DNA of 64,000 nt from Deltaproteobacteria bacterium (GTDB lineage: Bacteria > Desulfobacterota > Syntrophobacteria > Syntrophobacterales > Syntrophobacteraceae), in the NCBI GenBank assembly GCA_012517315.1, contig JAAYVE010000042.1, forward strand, positions 1 to 64,000. The letters are read 5' to 3'. Positions 16,976-26,000 of this stretch are shown in pieces. Within the stretch, counting starts at the first letter, position 1. Every line of letters begins with the position of its first letter. The notes beneath the pieces were generated by a model that saw nothing but the letters and a program-made list of their open reading frames with translations, did no database searches and was not told where the DNA came from. Made by a program: the position numbers and the translations under genes.

Positions 16976-18172
16976 TCAAGGCGTGGAAGCCGGTTTCCAA
17001 AGATCCAGGTGCGCCGCGTCCAGGGGATCCACTCCCACCCTCGCCCAGTCGGAGGGCGCCCCTTGCTGCAATTCAAATGTCTTGATCACGTTAATGAATA
17101 ACTCTGGCTGATCGAGATAATCCAACAGCCACAGGTCCATGGCCAATCTGGATTCCCAGGCATACCCCTGGGCCGTGGTGGGCCCGCCCATTTCCTCTAT
17201 CTTGGCGAAGCTGAAGCCGAGCACCACGCCTTCCCACTTCCCCGATTGATTCTTGCGGAAGAAGACCCCTGCCAGGTCTTTTGCCTCCTCTCTCAAATTG
17301 CCCTTGTCGGCAGCACTGAGGTAGAAAACGGCATAACCGGATTTACCTGGGGTGGTGTTGAGGAGGATCTGCAGGGCGTCGTCCTTGCACCATGGGGGGA
17401 TGGAAAGGACAAAGTAGGCGCTGCCGGGCACAAGCAACGGGAAGTTCTTCTCCAGGTAATTGGCCAGCAGGTACCCGGAAGTGACGCCGGGACAATAATG
17501 GTCATGGAACTGGACGGATTTGATGAGATCATAAGGGGTGCCGTGGGCAATGCCGTTGGCGATGGTGACAATTGCGAATTCTCTACCCCCGAAGACTTTC
17601 GCCGCAACTTTGTCGTTCCAGGCATCCTTGTTGGCCTGGTTGGCGAGCAGATGTTCGGCCAGAATGTTTTCTTCGTAGGCCGGTTCCCCAAAGAGCTGGT
17701 CCGTGGGGAGGGCTGCGATGATTCTGCGGATCCACGGGGCTCGGAAGTATTCGAGCCATCCGATGATCCAGGAAATATTCTGTCCTTTCAATTCATAGTA
17801 GACACCCTGGCCTGTCCTCCTGTTGAAAAAGAAGAACCACAGGGCCGAGTTCCGGGCACTGTGCACTTCCAGCAGACTCCTCTTGCCCGCGGTGGCTCCC
17901 TCCCACTGCCGCAGACCATCCAGACAGGGTTCGGTGGTGAGTCCCTCCACCACCGCATAACCCGCGTTCGTGAGGACCACGGCGTCTTGAGGGTGTGGAG
18001 CTCCCATGAGGTTTCTCGCTTCTTTCACCGCGCGGGTCGCCACGGCGTTCCAGAGGGCGTACTGATTTTCCTCAATGCTTCTCTGGAACGCCATGGGACT
18101 GGAGTGGAAACCGAGCAGGACGAAAAAGGTGAAGAGGGTGACCAGACCTTTGCATCGCGCTTTCATCTGCAT
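16976..18172 (-). CDS. Exported FmdE-family protein
   Basis: 398 residues with a cleavable signal peptide (basic MQMKARCKG, then a hydrophobic stretch to about residue 28). The core carries the FmdE motif FHDHYCPGVTSGYLL, where His and Cys bind metal in the subunit E family of formylmethanofuran dehydrogenase and its relatives, and a Trp-Cys motif PPWCKDDA. The rest (NAGYAVVEGL, LLEVHSARNSALWFF) is shared with the broken paralogue downstream. Periplasmic FmdE-like proteins have no settled function; a molybdenum or redox role is a guess. Start at ATG 18172 or 18166, both behind GGAAGGAAAGGA. No fmd/fwd genes are near. Confidence 0.8.
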   Translation of the reverse strand: MQMKARCKGLVTLFTFFVLLGFHSSPMAFQRSIEENQYALWNAVATRAVKEARNLMGAPHPQDAVVLTNAGYAVVEGLTTEPCLDGLRQWEGATAGKRSLLEVHSARNSALWFFFFNRRTGQGVYYELKGQNISWIIGWLEYFRAPWIRRIIAALPTDQLFGEPAYEENILAEHLLANQANKDAWNDKVAAKVFGGREFAIVTIANGIAHGTPYDLIKSVQFHDHYCPGVTSGYLLANYLEKNFPLLVPGSAYFVLSIPPWCKDDALQILLNTTPGKSGYAVFYLSAADKGNLREEAKDLAGVFFRKNQSGKWEGVVLGFSFAKIEEMGGPTTAQGYAWESRLAMDLWLLDYLDQPELFINVIKTFELQQGAPSDWARVGVDPLDAAHLDLWKPASTP

Positions 18173-18762
18173 TCCTTTCCTTCCGTGAGTCCTTGGACGA
18201 TTGGGAAACCCATTTCAAGACCCGATGAACGGTGCGATCTACGGGCCGCTTCCGGCACTTGGCCGTTGGTGCGACACCGGTCGGCAGGGTTGAAGATCCA
18301 CGCCGGAACAAACCGTTGAGGAGACCGCCCCCCTTCTCCGGGGGGGGCTGCGCGATCGAACCAACGTCACTTGGAGGTTCCGTCTGAAGGTCATGCAAGG
18401 GCTGTCCGAGATTTTGGAAAACGAAAAAGCCAGACAGGTTCAGCCGCTCTTCCGAGCTGCCAAAGCCTCCCTGGCTTCATGAATTCAAGGATTGGAAAAC
18501 GGCCTCTTCGCCGTTGTCCAACGGTCAGGAAATGCAGTCGATCAATTTGATGGTGTCAGCCCGATCGGCCGTGATCATAGGGGAGGATGTGCTTCCCTCC
18601 GCCGCTGCTTGGGTTTCCGCTCCAGCGGCGGCGAGCCCTTTGCGAATGGGAGAGTGCTTCCTGCATCCCCGCCCGCATGGGTCCGTCAGGAGGAAGGCCG
18701 CTCACCGCCGGTGAGCCCTTGACAGGAGTGCCCACGTTCGTCGAAACCTCTTCAAAACCCTA
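18173..18762. other. Intergenic stretch between the two FmdE-family genes, with hairpins
   Basis: 590 bases without a gene. It contains a G/C hairpin near 18329-18350, a hairpin CCGCCGCTG / CAGCGGCGG (18599-18631) and a tight hairpin GCTCACC-GCC-GGTGAGC (18700-18716). The last lies 47 bases after the stop of the frameshifted FmdE gene and could slow transcription, but none has a T-run. Open frames here (18492-18805, plus) lack ribosome binding sites. Confidence 0.5.
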
Positions 18763-19861
18763 TCAGCGCAGCTTCCACATGACGCTCCCTCCCGGTCTTG
18801 CATAATTCTTGGGATGATCAGATGCCTCCAGCTTGAATGAGCCGTAAAGCTTCACAAAACGTTCGGGATTGTCCAATCTCCCCAAGTACCAAAGGTCGGC
18901 GCAGAGCTTCCCGACAGCGCTGTGGGAGTATTTGCCGCATCCCGTCTCTTCGATGGAGGCGAAGCTGAAACCCAGAATCAAACCCTGCCACGAACCGTCT
19001 GACTTTCTTCCATAGATGATGTTGGACACGTTGCGGTAGTCCACCGGGGCGTCAGGCCATTGGCTCCGATCTTCCTCTGTGGCATAGGTCACCGCATAAC
19101 CGTTTTTGCCCGGCGTCGCATTGAGCATCACCATGAGGGCGTCCTCCTTGCACCACGGCTGAAGGCCATGGACAAAATAGGCGTTCACCCCCGAACCGGC
19201 GAAATGCTTCTTGACATAATTGGCCAGCATGATGCCCGACGTGACGCCGGGACAATAATGATCATGGAATTCCAACGATCGGATGACGCTTGCGGGTACC
19301 CCGGCGACGATGCCATTGACAATGGTGACAATTCGGAATTCGTTGCCTCCGAAACCGAAATCGAAGGACTTGGGATCAGTGTTGAAAAGATGCTCTGCAT
19401 CGATCCTGGCAAGGGAACGGATGCCGAACAGGCCCCATGTCCTGGAGTGACCCCACACGGCGGGAAGGATTCACTTGGAGATAGGCGCAATTGCCCGAGT
19501 TCCGATCGTAAACGGCAAACCAGAGGGAGGACTCAGGGGCCGAGTGGATCTCCACGAGCGTGTTGGCTCCCCGGCTCACCCGAGTGACCTCGCTCACCCC
19601 GTCCAGCGCACCCATCGTCGATTGTCCCTCAATTTCGGCGTAGCCCGCGTTGGAGAGCACGATGACCATGTTCCGGGCCGGGGATCGCCCGGTCTGCCTT
19701 TTGATCATGGCCACGCCTTCCTCTGCCGCCTGCTTACCGATCGTCTTGAAAATCTCATATGGGGTATTGGAACTGGTTCGGGCCGGTGCGGTGGAACCGG
19801 AGGAAGCCGACAGGATGAACATGACGGCATAAGCGAAACAGCGCCTCAGGATAAGTTTCAT
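18763..19861 (-). pseudogene. Second exported FmdE-family gene, frameshifted
   Basis: The two halves of a paralogue of the neighbouring FmdE-family gene lie in different frames. The N-terminal part (start ATG 19861 behind GGAG; signal peptide MKLILRRCFAYAVMFILSAS) runs in frame to about 19460 and then ends at 19376. The C-terminal part (to 18763) has the intact motif EFHDHYCPGVTSG and matches the paralogue to the end. A TGA in the second frame at 19473-19471 limits the break to roughly 19458-19471, and one extra base explains it. Both halves are well conserved, so this is either a very recent mutation or a sequencing error. If repaired it would encode about 360 residues, shorter than its neighbour in the middle. 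Confidence 0.8.
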
Positions 19862-20301
19862 GACATTTTTCTCCGTCGCCCGCCTTGAAGCCCCCGGAAA
19901 GGGTTGCAGAGGCATCCTTCAACAAACGCGGATCCAGGCTCGTCCCTTCCGAGTCGTTCCAACCAAACAACCGCACGGTGGGCTACAGACGATCCACCCG
20001 TACGCAGGGATCTGAACACCTCTCTTGCGTGATCGTGCAACTTCAGTTGCGGGGAATCCTGGTGCATAACAGGATGGGATCACCTTCCCCCCACCCGCCG
20101 ACGGAACCCGCTGGTAGGGGGAGGACAAGGCACCCTTCTTCTGAAGGGCATTGGGATAGTGGCCCCTACGATAATCAAATCGGCATCGCTCTGTCAAACG
20201 ATTTCGTAGCCGGACTGATGGGAGAAGACACAGTCCATGGAGAGAACCAGAGCAGCAGCAGGCCTTGTATGAAAGCGGAAGCAACAATGGTCGAACAGAG
20301 C

Positions 20302-20329
20302 TTGACAAGCCGTTCGAGTGCGGATTAAT
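20302..20329 (+). promoter_or_regulatory. Sigma-70-type promoter for the candidate ncRNA
   Basis: A perfect -35 TTGACA (20302-20307), a 16-base spacer, and -10 ATTAAT (20324-20329, 4 of 6 match). Transcription would begin near 20336. No open reading frame with a ribosome binding site follows before the terminator. Confidence 0.55.
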
Positions 20330-20335
20330 CGGATT

Positions 20336-20567
20336 CGTCTCACGAGGGGAAATCCCTTCAAAGTCGGCAGGAAGCCCGTGCGATGGGTGAGAAGGCCGTT
20401 CCGATCTGCGATTGTGCCCGGCGATGGATCGGTCTTAGGGGGAAAGCCTCTTCACTGGTTCCGCCCTCCCCTTCAAGCGACACCGATTGTTTTGGGTTGT
20501 GCGTAGAATAGCGGAGCCGGGAAGGCTTTGCGGTCGATGAATCGGACCGTGCCTCCCGGCTTTTTTT
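20336..20567 (+). ncRNA. Candidate structured non-coding RNA (about 230 nt)
   Basis: Defined by a promoter-like sequence upstream and a strong intrinsic terminator at the end, with no coding frame between. The middle can fold into one long, interrupted rod: GAGGGG (20344-20349) with CCCCTT (20468-20473), GTGA (20387-20390) with TCAC (20452-20455), AGGC (20393-20396) with GCCT (20446-20449), and CCGATC (20401-20406) with GATCGG (20427-20432). Size and rod shape recall 6S RNA, but I see no diagnostic sequence for 6S, SRP RNA, RNase P or tmRNA. The other reading is a leader with an attenuator for the gene at 20713. Pairings were found by eye only. Confidence 0.45.
20515..20567 (+). terminator. 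Strong intrinsic terminator
   Basis: AGCCGGGA (20515-20522) pairs with TCCCGGCT (20554-20561), continued by GGC/GCC and an inner CGGTC/GACCG stem, and is followed by seven T residues (20561-20567). No plus-strand protein gene ends nearby, so it must serve a non-coding transcript or act as an attenuator. Confidence 0.85.
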
Positions 20568-20712
20568 GCCATGTGGAAGTCAACCTCTAGGGCGCGAACC
20601 GCGGTGTTTTTTGGCGCAATCATGGGAGACCGACAGGGAAAAGGGAGCTCCACCAGGCGTTCTGGAACCGCCTGCGTTTTTAGTGAGAAGGAAGGTTTCG
20701 GTTTCTGGTGTA

Positions 20713-21302
20713 ATGTCATCCGTCCATTCCAGAGACGAACTGAAAACCGCTTTCATCCTTGGCATTGGAGACATTTCCAAGGGGGACTTGGGCCTCGGTT
20801 GCTATGTCCTGGAAACCCTCTCCATGGAGACTGTGGAAGCCCCACAGAATGTGCCTACTTGGCCCGAGATGCGGTACAGGCTGATGCCCACCTGTACGGG
20901 ATGGATTTTGGCATCATCGTCCAGGCCATTCCCCTGGGTCTCCCCCCTGGGAGACTGACCTGCAGAAACCATGAGCAGTTTAAGCAGAACATACGGCTCC
21001 TTCGGGATTCCCACGACACCCTCGCCCAGTTGGAACCGGCCCTTCTGAGGACGGCCATGGCTGAGGCGCTTCCCGCTGCCCTCCTCTTCGTGTGGATGGA
21101 GCCCTCCCGACTGGAAGGTTTCGGTCTTTCGAAGGAGGGAGGAAAAGCCCTGAGGACGGCGGTGAGACTGATCAAGATGGAATCTTCCCCCGTTGACGCT
21201 TTTCCCCACTCGTGCTATGGAGAGCTTTCTCAAAGGGGCCGTTCATCACCAGCACCGGAAGATATTCCCATGGCAGCATTATCCGGCGACTTCAGCTTTT
21301 GA
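20713..21302 (+). pseudogene. Hydrogenase maturation protease-like gene, frameshifted
   Basis: The first frame (ATG 20713) encodes MSSVHSRDELKTAFILGIGD followed by ISKGDLGLG, the N-terminal motif of HycI/HybD-type proteases (GIGN...DDGxG). At about 20838-20852 the match moves to another frame and continues ECAYLARDAVQADAHLYG, then MDFGIIVQAIPLGLPPG, up to 21302. One missing base explains it. The second metal-ligand Asp of the family (usually in VDA) is Gln here (VQA), so even the repaired protein would be a divergent, perhaps inactive member. No hydrogenase structural genes are in the window. It lies 146 bases after the strong terminator. Confidence 0.6.
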
Positions 21303-21767
21303 GGCAGCTTGTTCGCTCATTTCCCAGACTCCCGGGAATTCATGATTGTGCTCTGCAATGAGCGTCTGCCTGGGCTGCGGGACAGCTCCCCTCGTTCCTT
21401 GGGGCGCGAAAAGCTTCCCGGCGCTGGGGTGTATTCGCTCGCTCTGCAAGTCGCCGCCCAAAACCTCTCCGGCCAAGAGAGGCTTGGCTGAACGCCGTGA
21501 CTCCAGAAGGCATGGGAGACTTTTCCAGAACCGAGCCAATTCCTCCTTCCTCTGGACGAAGATCAAGGTGGGGAGGCTTTAGCTTAAGGATTCAGGGCTT
21601 CCGCACACTCCGTCCCCGACTCCCATGCGACTGCAGAGACGGGAACATGGAACCGGGTGATGGGTCACGGCGACAGGGGAGCACGGGATCGGGCAACCAT
21701 TCCTCCCTGCCCGGTGGGGTAAATGGGGAGCTACTGCATCGTGCATTGTTTTTGGAGGATCTGAGGA
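21303..21767. other. Gene-free stretch before the megasynthase locus
   Basis: 465 bases in which I see no supported gene. Several short frames exist on both strands (for example 21346-21582 plus and 21279-21566 minus), but none has a ribosome binding site or a recognisable motif. Any promoter for the downstream locus should lie here; none was clear to me. Confidence 0.5.
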
Positions 21768-22934
21768 GTGAATCACCCCCAAGCTTCTGGAACCACGTGT
21801 TCGGGACAACCCGTTCGAATTTTGGAAGTGGAGCGGGATGCCGATCTGAAATCTTTCATCGACCTTCCCTGGAAGCTCTATGAAGGGGACCCTAACTGGA
21901 TTCCACCCCTCAAGAGGGAACTGAAGGAACTTCTGGACCCCGGGACGCACCCCTTCTGGCAGTTCAGCGAGCGAGCCCTTTTCCTGGCTTGCCGAGGCAC
22001 GGAGCCCGTGGGGCGGGTCGCGGCGATCGTCAACCACAATCACAACCGTTTCCATAACGAACGGGCAGCGGCTTGGGGGTTCTTCGAATGCGCAAACGAC
22101 AAAGGCGCGGCGGAAGCCCTTTTCTCCAGGGTTCAAAAATGGGGAAAGGAGAAGGGGATGGACATTCTCAGAGGTCCCCTCAACCCATCCACCAACTACG
22201 AAATCGGAATGCTCCTGGAGGGGTTTGACTCGCCTCCCACCTTCATGATGCCGTACAATCCCCCTTATTACCTGGAATTGATAGAGGCCTGCGGTTTTCA
22301 AAAGGAAAAGGACCTCTTGGCCTACTCCGTGGACCGCAATTGGCAGCCCCCCGATTGGGTGGGAAATGTGGCTCGCAAGATTCTCTCCGAAAACAACGTC
22401 CGGGTCAGGCACATCCAGATGGAGAGACTTGAGACCGAGGTCCATCTCATCAAGGAGATCTACCACGACGCCTGGTTCGACAACTGGGGGTTCGTCCCCA
22501 TGACCGACGCGGAGATGGACATGATGGGTCGGAAGCTGAAGCGCATCATCGACCCGAAGCTCGTTTTTTTTATTATGCTGGAGGAACAGCCGGTCGGGGT
22601 GGGTATGATTGTCCCCGACATCAACCCTCTTTTGAGGCACTTCAACGGCCGCATCGGATTGTCCGGCTGGTTCAAATCCCTTTTGCATCGCCGGGAGATC
22701 ACGGGGCTCCGGGGAATGATCTTCGGCATCAAGAAGCGATACCAGCAGATGGGACTTCCCCTGGTCGCCTTCGACTATCTTTACAGAGGCTTGCTTGAAA
22801 ACAGCAGCCTGAGCAGGTATAGAACCCTGGAACTGGGATGGAACCTGGAAGACAATGACCTCATCAATAAGTGGTACGACGATGGCGGAGCAAAGGTTGT
22901 CAAAAAATTCCGAATCTTCAGCAAACGCATCTGA
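21768..22934 (+). CDS. GNAT-fold acyltransferase-like protein (YghO type)
   Basis: 388 residues beginning at GTG 21768, about 10 bases after GGAGG. The layout resembles YghO-like GNAT proteins: an N-terminal segment with LPWKLYEGDPNWIPPLKREL, then GRVAAIVNHNHNRFH and a conserved RGPLNPSTNYEIGMLLEGF block, and a second GNAT-like half. Such proteins transfer acyl groups, but substrates are not known. It lies directly upstream of the giant synthase in the same direction, with 133 bases to the chosen synthase start and overlap with the longest open frame. By context it could take the acyl product or precursor of the synthase; that is inference. Confidence 0.65.
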   Translation: MNHPQASGTTCSGQPVRILEVERDADLKSFIDLPWKLYEGDPNWIPPLKRELKELLDPGTHPFWQFSERALFLACRGTEPVGRVAAIVNHNHNRFHNERAAAWGFFECANDKGAAEALFSRVQKWGKEKGMDILRGPLNPSTNYEIGMLLEGFDSPPTFMMPYNPPYYLELIEACGFQKEKDLLAYSVDRNWQPPDWVGNVARKILSENNVRVRHIQMERLETEVHLIKEIYHDAWFDNWGFVPMTDAEMDMMGRKLKRIIDPKLVFFIMLEEQPVGVGMIVPDINPLLRHFNGRIGLSGWFKSLLHRREITGLRGMIFGIKKRYQQMGLPLVAFDYLYRGLLENSSLSRYRTLELGWNLEDNDLINKWYDDGGAKVVKKFRIFSKRI

Positions 22935-23067
22935 AATAATTCCCAGCGCGGCGAGTTCTCCGGGACACTTCATGGAACGTTCGACGGAGCCAGACGCCGC
23001 TTTTTCATTTGTGTGGCGACTGGCGAACTGCAACCGGAAAGCACTGGAAGCCCATCAAAAGGTCGGA

Positions 23068-26000
23068 ATGCGAATCATTGTGGACGCTTCCGGACTGCCC
23101 ATCGAAGAGGCCATTGACCGCCTCCAGGCCCCCCCTTTTTCAGGTTTCACTGTGGATCTCAAGGTTCCCTTTTCATGGTTTCCTGATCCCCGTTTGGACA
23201 ACCTGCTGAAAAATCCCGGCATGGGAACTCTATGGGTGGAATACCACCCTGTACTTCACGATCTGCCTCTTGAGGTCTTTCTTCGGCGACTGGAAGAGTT
23301 GGATTCCACCCATCCCTGCCGACCGGTCCTCGCAGACACCCGGTGCATCCGGGAGCTTTTGAAAAATCAAGGCGTTGCGGTTTCGGGTTTGGCCATCAAG
23401 GGCTTCGAGGCATCCGGGTTCGTCAGCACCGAGAGCGCCTTTGTTCTTTATGGAGCCATGAGGGCCCTCCTTCGTGAGAGGGGAAGGCGAGCGGAGATCA
23501 CTATCTGGGGAGGCATCGCCACTCCCGAGGCCTGTTCCGCTTTCCTCACCTGCGGTGCCAGGGGGATCGTCTTCGAGAGCGTCCATTGGCTGACGGACCT
23601 CCATCCCTTGGGGGAAGCCACCCGGGAAGCTCTCCGGAAGCTCCACTACGACCAGACGGACGTGGCGGGACTTGGCCTCGGAATTCCCTACCGCGCCCAC
23701 AATCGGGGAAACTCCATTCCTCTTAAGGCGCTGAAAGAGCTTGCTTCGCAGGGGGACTCGAAGAGTTCGGGAACAGGCGCAGGACACAGGCTATTCACGG
23801 AAGCCATCCGGAAACAGGCCGTCCATCCCCTGGACAGCGGGTTTACCAGAAACGAACTTATTCCATTGGGAGTGGAAGCCGCTTTCGCCAGGGAATGGAC
23901 CGAACGTTTCGGCACGGACACGGAGAAGGCTCTGCGCCTTTTCAAGCAGGCGGTGTCGGAACACCACCGCCGGGCCCTTGAGAACCCCAGACCGTTCGAA
24001 AAGAGTCCTGTCGCAGCAGAACTGGGGACCCGATACCCGTTCATCCAGGGCGGGATGTCTTCCATTTCGGACGTGCCGGCCTTCGCTTTGGAAGTGGCCA
24101 AAGCGGGGGGGCTCCCCACCATCGCCCTGGGCTTCATGGACCGGGAAACCATCCACGGCAGGCTTGGCGACCTGAGACGGATCATGGGAGACCGCCCGTT
24201 CGCCCTCAACGTCGTGGCACTCCAGGAGAACCCTTTCCGGAATGAGCAGATGGAATGGATCCGGCAATGCCGCCCGCCCTTCGTGGTCATCGCTGCGGGG
24301 GAGCCTTCCACCGCCCGGGAGATGGCCGGGGAAGGCATCGAAACCATCTACATCGCCCCCACGGAAGATCTCCTGAGAATGGCCCTGGCGGCAGGGATCC
24401 GGTTCATCGTTTTGGAGGGGTGTGAAGCCGGGGGGCACGTAGGGCACCACACGACCTTGACCCTGGCGCAGATGGCCCTCATCCTGCGGCGCTGCAACCC
24501 CGAACTCTGGCGGGACAGGCGGGTGATCCTCGCGGGCGGGATCTGCAATGGGGAAACCGCCTACATGGCGTGGATGCTGGGCGCCGACGCCGTTCAAATG
24601 GGCACCGTCTACCTCGCAACCCGGGAGATCGTGGAAACGGGAGCCCTCACCCGGGTCTACCAGTCCGCCATCACGCAAGCCCCCATGGGCGGGACCGTCA
24701 TCACGGGAGAATCTACGGGGCTGAGAGTCCGATCTCTGAAAACCCCCAAGACCGATGCGATTTGCGCCCTTGAAGAAGAGTACTCCAGGAAGGGGACGGA
24801 TATCCAGGAACACAGGAGAAAGATCGAAGAGCTGTGCGCGGGAAGTCTGCACATTGCGGCCCGAGGCGAGGACAAGTGTTCCTGCACCCCCCTCGACGAC
24901 AACGCTTGCTGGGAAAGGGGCCAGTTCATGAGCGGGGCGTGTTCGGGCACCATTCGGCAAGTCCGCACCGTGGCGGAACTCCACAACGAGCTGGCCTCCG
25001 GTGTTCCCATCCGGCGCAGGACGGACCTTCTCCCGGGCGAGGTGCCGTCGCCTACCCCCGTTTCCCGTAGAAACGGGTCATGGCAGGGCTTTCCCGAACG
25101 CATCGCCATCACGGGCATGAGGATGGTCAATGCTCTGGGAAACACCCTGGAGGAAATCTTTCAGGCGAGTTTGGCCGGCAAATCCGGTATCACTCTGGTA
25201 CCGGCGTCACGGTGGGACCACGGGGCCTATTATCACCCCGTTCCCATGACTCCCGAAAAGACCTACTGCCGGGTGGGAGCCTTCCATCACCTCGAGATCG
25301 CCCGGAAGGACATCGGGGTTCCCCCCCAGGATTTCCGCACCATGACTCATTCCACCAAAATGACCCTTTGGCTGGCCGCGCGGGCGGTGGAGGAGTCGGG
25401 TATCCTCGAGAGCGGCATTCCGCGGGAGCGGATCGGTGTCATCGTCTCTCAAAATTCGGGAGAAGCCGCCTCCACTTTTTCCGACATCGTCATCGGGGGG
25501 GCGGTGGAACCGACGCTGAAGACCGTCCGCCGTTTGCTTCCCCTCTCCCCCGACCAGGAGCAATCCCTCCGGGGAATGCTCAAAGACGGCCACCTTGTGG
25601 TGGACGACACCACCCTGGTGGGACGGCTCAACTGCACCGCCGGGGGATACATCAGCAACAAGTACGGATTTATGGGACCGTCTTTCGCCGTCACCGCCGC
25701 CTGTTCCAGTTCATTGGTGGCGCTCTATAACGCTGTCCTCATGATCCGACTGGGAATCATCGATGCCGCCGTCGTGGGAGGAGGGGAAGAACCCCTGCAC
25801 CCTCTCCACTACCTGGAGTTTTCCGCCCTGGGAGCACTGGCAGGCATCTCCGGTGCGGAACGTCTCCCGGAGCACACCTCCCGTCCCTTCGAAGCCGGAA
25901 GGGACGGCATGGTCCTGGGGGAAGGCGGGGCCATCATCGTCATTGAACGGGAATCCCTGGCGCATGAGAGAGGGGCGAAAATTCACGGTTTCATCACCGG

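Larger units (their letters stand above)
19862..20712. other. Gene-free stretch holding the candidate ncRNA
   Basis: 850 bases with no protein gene that I accept. Bases 19862-20300 show nothing beyond scattered short frames. From 20302 a promoter-like pair, a self-complementary region and a strong terminator follow, described separately. From 20568 to 20712 there is an apparent leader before the hydrogenase-protease-like gene. Confidence 0.55.

Noticed and set aside
18599-18716. Two GC-rich hairpins as terminators of the frameshifted FmdE gene
   Set aside because: Neither is followed by a T-run on the minus strand, so I list them only as part of the gap.
20413-20432. Fluoride-riboswitch-like string GGCGATGG
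   Set aside because: Only one short stretch matches; the other conserved parts of that riboswitch are absent.
22855-23067. Longer N-terminus for the giant synthase
   Set aside because: The extension overlaps the GNAT gene, lacks a ribosome binding site and reads like non-coding sequence, though I cannot exclude ATG 22972.
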